The notes below the pieces were generated by a model that searched no databases, had not been told where the DNA came from, and was given only the letters and a program-made list of their open reading frames with translations. A stretch of DNA of 64,000 nt from Ananas comosus (taxonomy: Eukaryota > Streptophyta > Magnoliopsida > Poales > Bromeliaceae), in NCBI RefSeq assembly GCF_001540865.1, contig NC_033632.1, positions 4,516,321 through 4,580,320 of the forward strand. The letters are read 5' to 3'. Made by a program: the position numbers and the translations under genes. How positions within the stretch are numbered: position 1 is the stretch's first letter; the number at the start of each line of letters is the position of its first letter. Shown one piece after another: positions 1 to 10,774 of the stretch.

Positions 1-312
1 ATTTTTAACGTAGAAATGTTGAATTCATGGTGTATAAGACTCATACAAATGAACCAGGCACATGAAACAATTTTCGCTCTGAGGCTAGAACCAAATGTAA
101 CATCCGCGAAAGTTCATTGACTAAAAATAAAACCTTCATTCATGCTTCAGGATCTTTAACGTGGAATTCAAAATTTTGAGGACCAAAAATGAGAGTTAGT
201 TTAAAGTTTGAGGACCACGTGTGCAATTTCCACAACTATACACACTAACATCCTCGCAAGCGAAGCAAAGCGAAGCGCAGGGGACGCCCCACCCCGCCCA
301 CGACCCCTCTCG
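1..312 (+). promoter_or_regulatory. Upstream region of the PPR gene with a G-box
   Basis: AT-rich sequence switches abruptly to very GC-rich DNA at about 240. A CACGTG G-box core lies at 216-221, about 90 bases before the first plausible ATG at 313. The stretch around 195-230 reads like the arm of a foldback element (a 'fear-of-gap' phrase of the type AAAGTTTGAGGACC seen in plant MITEs), so the G-box may have arrived with a transposon. No clear TATA box is visible. Promoter assignment is inference from position. Confidence 0.35.
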
Positions 313-2129
313 ATGATGCCTCCTCTCTCGCGCTTCTTGCCTCGGCGCCGCCTCTCCTCCTCCGCCGCCGCCGCCGCCGCCGCCGATGATGGAGGCAAGG
401 AAGGAAGAAACCCTCTCCATCCCCCTCTCTCTCTCTCTCTCTCGCTGTGTGTGTGTGAGAGAGAGGGAGATTTAATAATTTTTTTTAANCCCGCCTCGAC
501 CTCCGCGCCCTCTGCCTCGCCGCCTCCGTCCTCCTCTACCCCCACCGCCCCCCTCTCCCCGCCCTCCGCCTCCTCAAACGCGCCCTCGCCTCGCCCCGCT
601 TCTCCCACCTCTCCCCCCGCCGCCTCTTCGACGCCCTCGCCGCCGCCGCCCCCGACGACGACGAGGAGCGCCGCCCCTCCGACCCCTCCTCGCCGCTCCC
701 CTCCGACCTCCTCCTCCGAGCCTACGCCGACCTCGCCCTCCCCGAGAAGGCCCTCCAAGTGTTCTACCTCATGAAGGGCGCCGACTTGGTCCCCAAGATC
801 GAGTCTTGCAACGCCCTGCTCAGCGCCTTCTCGCGGGCGCACCGCACGGATCAGGCCTGGGTCCTCTACGCCGAGATGTTCCGGATGCGGATCCCCTCCA
901 CCGTGGTCACCTTCAACGTAATGATCAACGTGCTGTGCAAGGAAGGTAAGCTCAAAAAGGCCAAAGCTTTCCTACGCGTCATGGAGAGCTCCGGCGTTCG
1001 CCCCAATGTCGTTACCTACAACACCGTAATCGGAGGGTATTGCTCGAAGGGGAAGGTCCAAATGGGTATTGATATGCTCGATTTGATGAGGGAGAAGGGA
1101 ATCGAGCCTGATTCGTACACGTACGCGACGCTTATTTCGGGGATGTGCAAGCAGGGGAGGATCGGTGACGCTTCGAAGGTGTTCGACGAAATGCTCGAGA
1201 GAGGTTTGCGGCCGAGTGCCGTCATGTACAACGCGTTAATCGACGGGTGCTGTAATAAAGGGGAGTTGGATGTTGCGTTTAGGTATCGCGATGAGATGAT
1301 CGGGCGGGGGATCGAGCCGACCGTGTCCACGTACAACTTGCTCGTCCACGCATTGTTTATGGAGGGTAGGAATTTCGAAGCTAATGCTTTGATTAAGGAG
1401 ATGGAGGGGAAGGGATTGGCGCCCGACGCGTTCACGTACAACATTTTGATCAATGGGTATTGCAAGGAGGGGAATGTTGCGAAGGCGTTTGGTTTGTTCG
1501 ACGAAATGTCAAACAATGGTATTCGCCCTACGATGGTGACTTACACCTCTCTGATTTACGTTCTTTGCAAGAGGAGTCGAGCGAGCGAGGCGGATAGGAT
1601 GTTTGAAGAGGTGAAGGAAAAGGGTCTCTCCCCGGATCTCGTCATGTACAATGCCTTGATCGACGGCCACTGCAGCAGCGGCAACATGGTCCGAGCGTTC
1701 GAGCTGGTGAAAGAGATGGAGAGAACGAAGGTTGCCCCGGACGAAGTGACATATAATACTTTGATGAGAGGGTTTTGCTTGTTGGGACAAGTTGAGGAGG
1801 CCCGCGAGCTCATCGAAGAGATGGGTAGACGAGGGATCAAGCCTGATCTTATCAGCTATAACACACTAATTAGTGGTTACAGCAGAAGAGGTGATATGAA
1901 GGATGCTTTTAGGGTTAGGGATGAGATGCTGAGCAGAGGTTTCGATCCCACAATTCTTACATACAACGCGCTTATACAAGGGCTGTGTAAAAATGGGGAA
2001 GGAGGTAATGCCGAGGAGCTACTTAAAGAGATGGTAGGCAATGGCATTGCACCTGACGATAGTACCTATTTATCGCTCATCGAGGGGCTTAGTGATGGCA
2101 AGGAGTTGATCGAGAATGCGGATGTGTAA
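313..2129 (+). CDS. P-class pentatricopeptide repeat protein, probably mitochondrial (At2g15630-like), 5' end broken
   Basis: RNA-binding helical-repeat protein expected to act in organelle RNA processing, stability or translation. Reading continuously from about 492 to the stop at 2127-2129 it shows 12 tandem 35-residue P-type motifs (about 790-2075), each of the form VxTYNxLIxGYCKxGxxxxAxxLxxEMxxxGixPD, with no E or DYW extension. Phrases such as MINVLCKEGKLKKAK, SLIYVLC and SYNTLISGYS resemble, from memory, Arabidopsis At2g15630. It is intronless, as usual for PPR genes, and the first 600 bases are very GC-rich. A good start with an Arg/Ser/Ala-rich presequence (MMPPLSRFLPRRRLSSS) begins at 313, but it is in a different frame from the repeats. 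Between them lie a CT/GT/GA microsatellite and an N at 489, and the repeat frame has a TAA at 486-488. I therefore think the break is a collapsed or missing assembly segment rather than gene death. The alternative is a true pseudogene or an unresolved intron. Confidence 0.88.
421..489. repeat. CT/GT/GA microsatellite ending in an assembly N
   Basis: Runs of CT, then GT, then GA, then T lead into a single N at 489. The two coding frames of the PPR gene fail to join exactly here, so this is a likely unresolved or collapsed sequence segment. Confidence 0.7.
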
Positions 2130-2153
2130 CCCTGAACCCTAAACCCTAAACCC
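2130..2153 (+). repeat. Interstitial plant telomere-type repeat (telo-box)
   Basis: Three and a half copies of CCCTAAA (first unit variant CCCTGAA) begin at the very next base after the PPR stop codon. Plant telomere repeat is TTTAGGG/CCCTAAA. Short interstitial copies (telo-boxes, AAACCCTAA) are common in 5' regions of plant genes. Here the copy is in the 3' UTR. Confidence 0.8.
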
Positions 2154-3733
2154 TTAGACATTCAATTCAGCTGCGCAGGGATAGGACTCTTCAGAATTGC
2201 TCTGCGAGAAACTACTAGTCCCTTCTAAGGAGAGGTCTATGAAATAACAATTTCCTTTTCTTTTTTGTTGTATCCTTTTATTGGATTTGGTTACAGTTGG
2301 GCTGTAACTTGAAACTTGTTTCCTTGGTTTTCAGGTCATGGGTAACTTCTTGATAGATGGATGCGGAGGCCGTCGAGTGTTTTCTCGATTCGCATTAAGA
2401 TGGCAAGGTACTTCTTCTTCAGAAGTAAGAATATATTGCATCTCAAAAGAAAATTAAAAAAAAAAGATAAAGAAGTGTCTGTTCAATTTACCATCCTCAT
2501 AAATAGAAACTGGGGTAAGATATGCATCCTGTTTATTCAAAAAAATGACTTCAATAAACAATGAGAACCATGCTAGCATAGTTGTTCCATGCAGTTGCAG
2601 TGACTCTCAATCATTCATACATTCTTTCAGATAAATTACAATTGCCGGCTGATTTTTCGGCAATTTTGCTTGATTTTTCACACTTTAAGCAGTGGAAAGA
2701 AATATTTTGCAAGGGGAACTGAGTTTTGCGAGATAACACTTGGTTTGTGACCTGCTTGTCTTCTGTTCTTCTACCACTTTGTTTCTTTTTTTTCCCCCCT
2801 CGCGTCGCGTTTCAAAATCTGTTGCATTTTCTAGTTGATCTCTCCTTTGCGATTTCTTATAGGGTGGTGCCATTTTTTGTTCTACTAAAAATGTTATGGT
2901 GAGCATGAAGTGTGCACTTGTATTTGATCTTCACAAACAGATGTTAGTGATCATATGTTGGAGCTTTATGAACAAAAATTGTTCACTGCAATCCTCTCAT
3001 GCAGATGAAACAAAAGGAAAGCTCTCTACATGTGCCCTCCTAAGATGCTGGAAAAATTAGCATGTTTGCTTCTAAAAAAAATCCAGTTTCTGGTATTTTC
3101 TTGTTTGTAATTCTTTGTTGTGCATTCAATCTCTTGTAAACCACCTCTATACTGAAAAGAAAGATTAGTTTCATTTACCAGTGATTGCTTGAAGGGGTTT
3201 TGTTCCGGCAATCAACCGCCGTACGACGATTGTAACATGCCGTTGATCGAATGATGATTCATGATTCTGTTTTGTTCGCAGGTGCACTCTCCAGCAGATC
3301 TACGACGTTGCGAGAAATCCTGAAGATAAGTGATTAGGCTTTGATCAAGTTTGCCACAAATTTAATCACCTGTAAATATATGTCTGTGTCTTCGATTCTG
3401 TCTCAAAGTATGAGTGTGATATTTTTTGCCCCAGCAGCTCAACTCTGGGGTCAGATAATGCTGATCCATGTTGAAGTACAAAAAGAAGATGAAATTATTA
3501 CATTTAAATTTTGATTTGATTCAACCAACTATGTTTGCCCGACAAATTATCTAAATGATGTGTAGAGTTGGAAGCTTAAATTGAATTTTGTAGGTAAACA
3601 ACCAAATTTTGAGGAATCATGTTTCCATGTCATTTTCTGTTTTGCTGAATAATATAGGAAATTTTGTGAATTTCAATATATGATAGCTATATATAAGCAT
3701 TATTGCTCAACTGTGTCAATTCATTTTCTGATA
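2154..3733. other. 3' flank of the PPR gene; no supported coding gene
   Basis: AT-rich sequence with small exon-like islands: one after a CAG at about 2335 running to about 2407, and one after a CAG at about 3281-3350. These could be 3'-UTR exons of the PPR transcript, but neither continues a reading frame. Short open frames at 2361-2564, 2685-2906 and 3026-3211 show no family features, and I do not call them. Confidence 0.35.
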
Positions 3734-3741
3734 TTATTAAT

Positions 3742-4005
3742 AGAGTCCGGCTACTATACTAGCTACTATACTATTATGAGTATAAAATTTTTTGTACTCA
3801 TAAAATTTTGGCCGTTAGATCTATCTTTTGGATCATTTTCATCCGTTAGATCATACTATTCAACCAACTACCTACTCAACCTTAGAGGACCGTTATCATC
3901 CTACTGGAAACCATTATCATTCTAACCGCATATCTCTTCATCCAACGGCCGAAAATTTATAAATATAAAAGAGTTGATGCTCATAAGAGTACAGTAGCCC
4001 TAGCC
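3742..4005. mobile_element. hAT-like MITE with 8-bp target-site duplication
   Basis: 264-bp foldback element. The left end AGAGTCCGGCTACTATACT matches the reverse complement of the right end (GGCTAGGGCTACTGTACTCT) and both continue into TATGAGTAT/TATGAGCAT and a GGCCGTT motif. It is flanked by a perfect 8-bp direct repeat TTATTAAT (3734-3741 and 4006-4013), the duplication size of hAT elements. There is no coding capacity. A related element lies near 56.53-56.78 kb. Confidence 0.8.
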
Positions 4006-4013
4006 TTATTAAT

Positions 4014-5168
4014 GATAATTATAATTGTGAATGTCAACCTACAGCATAACTCACAAAGGGGCGGTTGCACACAGTTGCTCTACTGCATTGTAGATGTAAC
4101 TGCGTTTCAATTACTACATTAACATTCAATTGGTGCAGATGAAATTGAAAATTAACACAACTGAGAAAATAAAGCTTATATAAGCAACCCTATCTACATA
4201 ATCACCTCTTAAATAAATGGAAAGAACAATTTAGAAAAAGGAGTGAAAATTTTCACTATACAGGGGTGGCCCGGTCATCCTATCTTAATATTTAAAATGA
4301 CAAAATTTACAGGTACATTCTCAAACTACTTATAGCTACAAATGTTACTAGTCCAATTGGCAATTGCATGTATTTCTAATTATACCATAAATCAATAACT
4401 TATAACATTTGTATCAATGTGCATCTTTGATAAAGAGAGAATGCCAGGTTGCCCCCAATTCCATTTGAACTATATGACATATTTCAAGCTAGCATTTTGT
4501 AAGACACTCCCCTGGGCAAGACCATTCCCATGCAGAAGACCATAACACAATAAAAATATGGCAAAATTTTTGGTAGTGCTGCTGGTTTTTCTTCTTTTTT
4601 TTTTTCCAGCTTTAAACACAAATTCTATGTGATGGAGTGTGCCAAATATGGTTGTTCTCGCAATCTACATATCAAGGAATATTTTTGATTAGACAAAAGA
4701 AACTAAACTCTGCCGTCTAACTTCTTTCCCAGTTCTACACTAAAAAAATTAAGGAAAACTTTTCTTTTCTTTCTACTTTCAGTCAACTAGATTTTTAATA
4801 GATAATAAATGTACTGTAGGGCCCCAACAATAGGCCAATTTGAAACAGACCTTTTAACTTGACCTTTTTGTTTTCAGGGTTAAAGTTATTTCCTTCAAAT
4901 GAATTGGGGATTTGGTTAAATTTGATGGTGATTTTATCAAAATGAACTGCGATACCCGCTCTTTAACTGACAGAATTGAAGGTTTTGTTAACATTTCATG
5001 GCAGGTAGCTAATAACTAGCAAAATGCCCAATCAATCTGATGGAAATAAATCAAAGAAAATCAAACAGAAGTTGACGGGAACTCAATAAGAAAAGAAGTC
5101 AAGTGCATGGTTCTATTTCACAATGGCTTTTAGTTGAGGGCTCTTCCATACATTTTCACCTTCTTAAT
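4014..5168. other. Gene-empty AT-rich intergenic DNA
   Basis: No reading frame of interest, RNA gene or clear repeat boundary seen. Homopolymer T and A runs only. Confidence 0.5.
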
Positions 5169-5180
5169 GTCAGTAACTTG

Positions 5181-5371
5181 ATTCGTTTAACGAAGCAATG
5201 GGAATCGCTCCTCCTTGCTAATCGAGCTACTCGTCCCTGCTATTAGATTTTTTTTTTTTTTTTCCTCTCTCCCTCTCTCTCTCGGCCTCAGTTGCTTCAC
5301 CACTGTAGCCTAATTCAATTCCTCTATGAATGAAGCGGGTAGCGTGCTACCTTTTTCTCAAAAAAAAAAAA
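5181..5371 (+). mobile_element. 5'-truncated LINE (3' tail only) with perfect 12-bp TSD
   Basis: A 191-bp insertion ending in a 12-A tail. Its terminal 100 bases (GCCTCAGTTGCTTCAC, GTGTAGCCTAATTC, then ATGAATGAAGCG, TAGCGTGCTACC, TTTTTCTC and A-run) match the 3' end of the LINE remnant at 33.8-35.2 kb. It is flanked by the perfect direct repeat GTCAGTAACTTG at 5169-5180 and 5372-5383. This is the classic footprint of target-primed reverse transcription, and the perfect duplication suggests a fairly recent event. Confidence 0.9.
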
Positions 5372-5531
5372 GTCAGTAACTTGTAAATTACTATGTCCTA
5401 GAGCTCAAGGACAACAAATTATTAGTTTTTATAAAAAAAAAAGTACTTTGGTAATTTTGCTGATATAGTTCTAAGATACATATGCCTACATATATATGAA
5501 ATAAAAATATTCTTACGAGTCATAAATTCTA

Positions 5532-5575
5532 CTAGCGTAGGAACCCGCACGATGCGGCGAGTAGAAATATTTTAG
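5532..5575 (-). mobile_element. Helitron 3' terminus (minus strand)
   Basis: On the minus strand a hairpin (CCGCA, loop TCG, TGCGG) is followed about 11 bases later by CTAG and then host T at 5531, the canonical Helitron 3' end and A-T insertion site. The element should extend rightwards on the plus strand. I could not fix its 5' TC end, which may lie within 5.6-6.3 kb. Confidence 0.55.
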
Positions 5576-6962
5576 TAAAAATTTACGGTCTACAGATTTA
5601 ACAAACAAATAAAAACGTTAAAAAAAATAGAAAAAATATTTAAAATATTATGAAGGGTAATAAATAATAAAAAAAAAACTAAAGAGGCTCAAATTCATAT
5701 TTAACTAATCATATAAAGATATTTATCTATCTTATCATCTTTTTTAATTCAAATTAGATTTCTCTTAAAAGCCAATTATTATTGCATTTGTCTATGGACA
5801 ATCAAATTGTCATGCCATCAAAAAATTAGTATGAAATGTAAAGAAATAAAAGAAAAAGTATGAAGAAATATATGATAGTCATACAAATAAATTTAAAAAT
5901 AATAATAGTTAGTTTTTAACTACCGTTAAATTGTAAAAGCCCACTTTTCATATATCTATAAGCCAACAATCTATATACTATGTTAGTTTGTTGATGTAAA
6001 TGCTAATTTAATCTATTTTTTTTTATAATTTTACTCCATCAATTTTTGTGTAACTCAAATGACTTATTCATGAACAGTAATATGCAACCAAAAAAAAAGA
6101 GAGAGAAATAATACATATTCATCCCACATAGAAAGAGAGGAATCCGCATTAGCAGCTTCAATTAGACAATTCGAAAGTCCCATTCGACGACTTCCATTTT
6201 GCCATTCCGTATCGAAAAAAACCTCCCAATATCATCTATGGTCTTCTCGAAAGAAAATAAAGGAGGGCCTTAGACCAAGAACAGTCTCTTTCCTTTTATA
6301 TAAATAAATAAAATAAGGAAGAGAGCTTTTCCCCAAGAGGAAAGAGCAGGAATTTCGGGATGCTATTGAATATGATAATAGTAAAAAAACTCACTTTCTA
6401 AAGCAAAGCTTTCTATCCTCATTTAGGCTATCGATGAAGCTTTAGTAACTAAGAGGCCTTGGCTTTTAATTATTACATGCATACCACTATTTATTTGGGA
6501 GTTTGGTAACTAAGAGGTCATGGCTTTTATAATATGCATACCACTATTTTGTATTTGGGAGATGAGGAGGGAGGGGTTTTGGAAGATGAGGGGTCTCGGG
6601 GGTTGGGAGGTGAGAGGGGAGCAGTTTTAGGGATTCATTTAGTTTTATTTCTTTTATGTTATATGCATAGAGTTACATGCATATATTTATATTTCTTGTT
6701 GTAGTGTATATATATTGCTTTGAAATGTTATAACTCTTTTTAGTTATACGTAGAAGATGGTTTTTAAGAATTAACAATAAATTCAGATATTAATATTTTA
6801 ATTAATAATAAATTCAGAGAATAAACCACCATTAAAAAATATAAAAAATCTAAAAATAGGAGAGCTTGCCATGTCATTATTTTTATTGGGGATTCATATA
6901 GAGTTATAGATAGATTGCGAGAATAGATTTTTTTTTAAAAAAATAGTTTTTAGTTAAATTTT
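5576..6962. other. AT-rich intergenic DNA, partly Helitron interior
   Basis: No coding region supported. Probably contains the body of the Helitron whose 3' terminus is at 5532. A short imperfect direct repeat around 6430-6560 (the phrase GTAACTAAGAGGCC/T...GGCTTTTA with CATGCATACCACTATTT) indicates a local duplication of about 70 bases. Confidence 0.4.
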
Positions 6963-7323
6963 GGCTAAATTACAGAAAATTTTCATGTTAAAATCCGATT
7001 TTTCACTTTCCCCCTCTGTCATTTAAAAACCTACACTTTACCCCCTTGTAAAATAAAAAATATTTCCAGGAGGGTACGGTGTGAACTGTGATGATAAAAT
7101 GACCATTTTGCCTCTCACTATCTTCACAGTAGAGAAAACTGAGGGCATTTTTGGCATAAAAATATATAATAATATTTTATAAACGGAATTCTAACAGATT
7201 ACTAACGGCAGGGGGCGAAGTGAACATTTTTATTTTATAAGAGGGCAAAGTATAGACTTTTAAATGACAGGAGGGAAAAGTGAAAAATCGAATTTTGACA
7301 TGAGGGTTTTATGTAATTTAGCC
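6963..7323. mobile_element. Foldback MITE with about 100-bp terminal inverted repeats
   Basis: The left arm begins GGCTAAATTACAGAAAAT and the right arm, reverse complemented, begins GGCTAAATTACATAAAAC. Both continue through CGATTTTTCACTTT, CTGTCATTTAAAA and a CTTTACCCCC/CTTTGCCCTC segment for about 100 bases. The centre carries no coding sequence. Confidence 0.85.
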
Positions 7324-8546
7324 TTAAAATTTAAATTTTGTGATCTAAACAAGCCCTACAAGCATCCTTCATATCTCCTCTGTTACTGTAAACCTCTCAT
7401 CAGAGTAGTATAAGTGATTTCATCTGGGGCAATTGTAGTTCCTCTCCATTTCTTTTTTAGAATACTATAAGGTTTTGTATTGATTGATCATTACATATTA
7501 CATAAGGGTACAAAATAAAAAGATCGAAAAAGCAAAAGTAAATTATTGATAGAAAGCACAATTCTACTTTTTTCTGTTTTCAACCAGAAATCAAAATCGG
7601 AATGAATAGTTTTCGTTTGTGGATGTTTGATACGCGAAAATCTTATGACGATTCTGATTCCCAAGTGGAATGCAAATCCTCCGATTACTCCTTTCTCAAT
7701 TCAGCCAAAAAAGGCCGGATTGGAAGTTGAAAGTTTGTTCTAAAAATATGTCCACGATATTTTTATTTTTATTTTAAATTAAATTAATTAATTTACTTTA
7801 ATTTTTAATTAAAATGTAGGTTTAAATTTTAAAAAATATTTTTAGATTTTAATTTGTACGTAATTAAAATTTTAATCCAATTAATCAAGCATTATGAATT
7901 TTATTTATGAATTAATATTTCAATTTCAATTTAAATTTTATGTTCAAGTTTTAAATTTTAAATTTTATTTAAACTTTATGGATTCAAGCTGAAATTTAAA
8001 TTATTTTAAGTTTGAATTTGAATCCAATTGAAAATTAGCTTTATATTTTGAATTGTCCACTCAATTTTAAATTTTATTTTTTTAAAAAAATATCTTTAAA
8101 ATTTTGACATATTATTTTAAAATTTTAATATAAATTTTTAATATTTAATTTTTTAGCTTGAAATTAATTATAATTTCTTATTTTTAAATCCAAATGACTT
8201 TTATAAGGGCTTGTTTAATCCACTCCAATTTTCAGTTTTTGATGTTGCAAAAGAAAAAAAAATAATAAAATAATATGTTAGAAAAATTAATAATTTTTTT
8301 ATAGCTATACCAAAACCTGACAAACGAGCGGATTGAGCAATTTGCCGGCAAGTTATCGTATACATAAGTCATGCAGGCATGAATAAAATTTATTTATAAA
8401 GTTTTGGAGAGCCAACATTCTTATGCATATCCGAGGATGTGCGGTAGGCAGCAGATGGGCATGTGGGCTATCTATAAGATGCTCTTGTTTATTGTTTTTA
8501 TGCTTTCCAAATACAAAATGCAAATATATATAATTTTTTAAAAATC
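7324..8546. other. Very AT-rich gene-empty stretch
   Basis: About 7740-8215 is almost pure A/T built of TTTAAATTT-like words, similar in texture to the Helitron interior at 32.0-32.7 kb, suggesting decayed transposon DNA. No terminal structures could be defined, and no reading frame of substance exists. Confidence 0.45.
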
Positions 8547-8554
8547 ATAACATA

Positions 8555-8715
8555 ATTTTTTTTTTGAGAAATAAGTAAATATTCTACCTGCTTCGTTTAT
8601 TTCATTTAGAAATAAATTTAGCTAAAAATGTGAATCAATTATGATTCAAATTTAGGACCTCAGGTACCAACTACTAAACTCTTTACCACTTACGCTCAGA
8701 ACGATCAATAAAATT
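8555..8715 (-). mobile_element. tRNA-derived SINE, reverse orientation
   Basis: Read on the minus strand: a Pol III A-box-like AGCGTAAGTGG near the head, then a degenerate B box (AATTTGAATCA; the copy at 26.9 kb has AGTTCGAATCC), then AAATAAACGAAGCAGGTAG, a TTTCTC end and an A-run. Flanked by direct repeats ATAACATA at 8547-8554 and 8716-8723. The 3' tail resembles that of the LINEs in this window. Confidence 0.8.
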
Positions 8716-8723
8716 ATAACATA

Positions 8724-9925
8724 TTTAAACATTTAAACTATCACAACATGAAATAAATAATATATAGAATTTTAAAATGACACGAAGAAAAATTAGAGTT
8801 AGAATCCTAAAGATAGATAAAATAAAAAAGTATTCTTTCTTAACTTTTTTTAAAAAATGGGTATATGAGGAGTCGCAAAAAATGTCTATGATTAAAGGAA
8901 TACCTATCCTTTTTACTCCTGATTTTTTTGGATAAAATAGTTATAATCTTATATTCATAAATCTGCCGATAATCCACAAATATTCGCGGATATGGATAGA
9001 GATTTAGGGATCATGCTCTACTTGAATAGCAATTTTAGAAGACTTTTTTATTTGGCTAAACAATCCTATATAAAGTCTAACATTTCTCCAATTAAATAAA
9101 GTTGGCCAAAGGTCCAATAATTTGTCCCTAAATTTTAGAGGTCCTCCAAATGACACGTGGCAAAATTATTTCAAATGATTGGTTAGGTGGACAAAGTAAT
9201 CTACATCAAAAATCAAAAATAAAGATGCTACAAGGATAAAAAGAATATCCATATATTATTTTAATGACATAACATCCTTGTACTTGGTATATCCCTTGTG
9301 TCTCTTTCCAAAAAAAAAAAAGAAAGATATTAAGTTTGTAACCATTAGGTTTGAAACTTGCTCTTGTATTATAGATATGGACTACTTCCAAGGATCATTT
9401 TTATTTCCATATTTTTTATTGTTTTATTTTAATCTTATCGTTTAATTTGAATTGATTTTGCCAGTACGTTACGCAGTTGTTTTACATGCACACTAGATAA
9501 TAAACTAATTCTATTATTAGATTTCAAATAATGAAAAACTAGTTTTTTCAATCAAAAAAAAAGAAAAAGAAAAGCTCATCCATAGATCTTACAAAAATTA
9601 AATCATTTGGTGGGCAAGGGAGACAAAAAAGGCTACTTCATTCTTAAATTTTAGAATATCAAAGTAATTATTTTTCATTTTTTAAGAAAATTTTAGACTA
9701 ATTTATAGCATATTTCTATGCCACATTTAGCGCAGAGTCTTATGGTCATCACATAAAAAGTCATAATATAAATTACAAACAATTCATAACTTTCAGTACA
9801 ACTCATGCTTCTCAATGACGGGGATTATTTCCATTTTTTTTTATAAAAATATATTAATTTGGTGATTCAGTGTATCTGTTGATTAAATATGACCTAACCT
9901 TCTAAATATATATTCCTGAACTCGT
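8724..9925. other. Gene-empty AT-rich intergenic DNA
   Basis: No supported gene. A 61-codon minus-strand frame at 9206-9391 contains a poly-F/K tract and no recognisable domain, so I do not call it. Confidence 0.5.
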
Positions 9926-9929
9926 AAAA

Positions 9930-10070
9930 AAATTTAAATAATTTGGTAGTTAGCAATCTTTGTTTAAAATAGTTGATTATTGTCCTAAGACTCTTGCTTC
10001 CTGGTCAGAAATTCGAATCCCTATTTTTGTATTTCTATAAACAAAATTTAAAAAAAAAAATAAAAAAATA
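9930..10070 (+). mobile_element. Possible decayed SINE
   Basis: Contains a B-box-like AATTCGAATCCC at about 10008-10020, a weak A-box-like word upstream, and an A-rich end from about 10046. No clear target duplication. Tentative. Confidence 0.35.
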
Positions 10071-10209
10071 GAGAGAAAGGGTACTATGTTTAGTAGTTGT
10101 TGGTGGAGAGCCTAGAAATGTCCATAAAAATTTGGCTTCTTCTCTCTAAGCTCCAAAAACTTTGTAGGAGAATGTTACAAGAAAAAAAGATTGTATGTAT
10201 CAAATATAA

Positions 10210-10665
10210 AATGATAAAAGGATCTCGACGGATCCGTTTTTACAAAATCTGAAAACAAATCCAAACAAAAAATCAAATTTCAAATCGTATCCGAACCAGC
10301 CCGAATATAAAAAAATTGAAACTGCCTCACAAAAATAAAAATTATATCCAAATCTTTAAAAAAATCGAAGACAGCTATTTAATATATTTAATATTAAATT
10401 AAATTATAAATACATATTTATTATTAAAATAAAGATATAAAAAAGTTTTATTATATTTTATATATATATAATTAAGTTTTTCTATGGGTTAAATTCTTAG
10501 TATGGTTGTGGGTTTGATTTGGTTCAAATCTAAGCAAAAATCATAACGAGAACCAATTAATTCCTGTTATTAAAATCATTCCATTTATGCTTCGATTAAA
10601 ACTGTCTCAATTGGGTTTGGATTCGGATAAATTATCGGATATCCATATCCATCAACATCGTTTGG
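10210..10665. mobile_element. Probable non-autonomous transposon with TCGGATATCC-type repeats
   Basis: The right end (GGATTCGGATAAATTATCGG, then ATATCCATATCC) and the left end (GACGGATCCGTTTTTAC, with nearby TCGTATCCGAACC) belong to the widespread plant repeat class rich in GGATTCGG and ATCCGAAC words. Precise ends are not resolved. It lies just upstream of the PLC-like gene. Confidence 0.4.
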
Positions 10666-10774
10666 AAGTTGAAGTGATTCAATCATGCAAGAAAACCCAC
10701 TCCTCCACTCTTCTTTGCTCTTTGGCTTCTCAAACCAACATTTCATAACTCTCTCTCTCTCTCTCTAAATTCAC

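Noticed and set aside
201..842. Long minus-strand open frame opposite the PPR 5' end
   Set aside because: Low-complexity Glu/Gly-rich mirror of GC-rich PPR coding sequence, crossing the N. No family features.
1016..1840. Minus-strand frames opposite the PPR repeats
   Set aside because: Antisense shadows of the repeated PPR codons.
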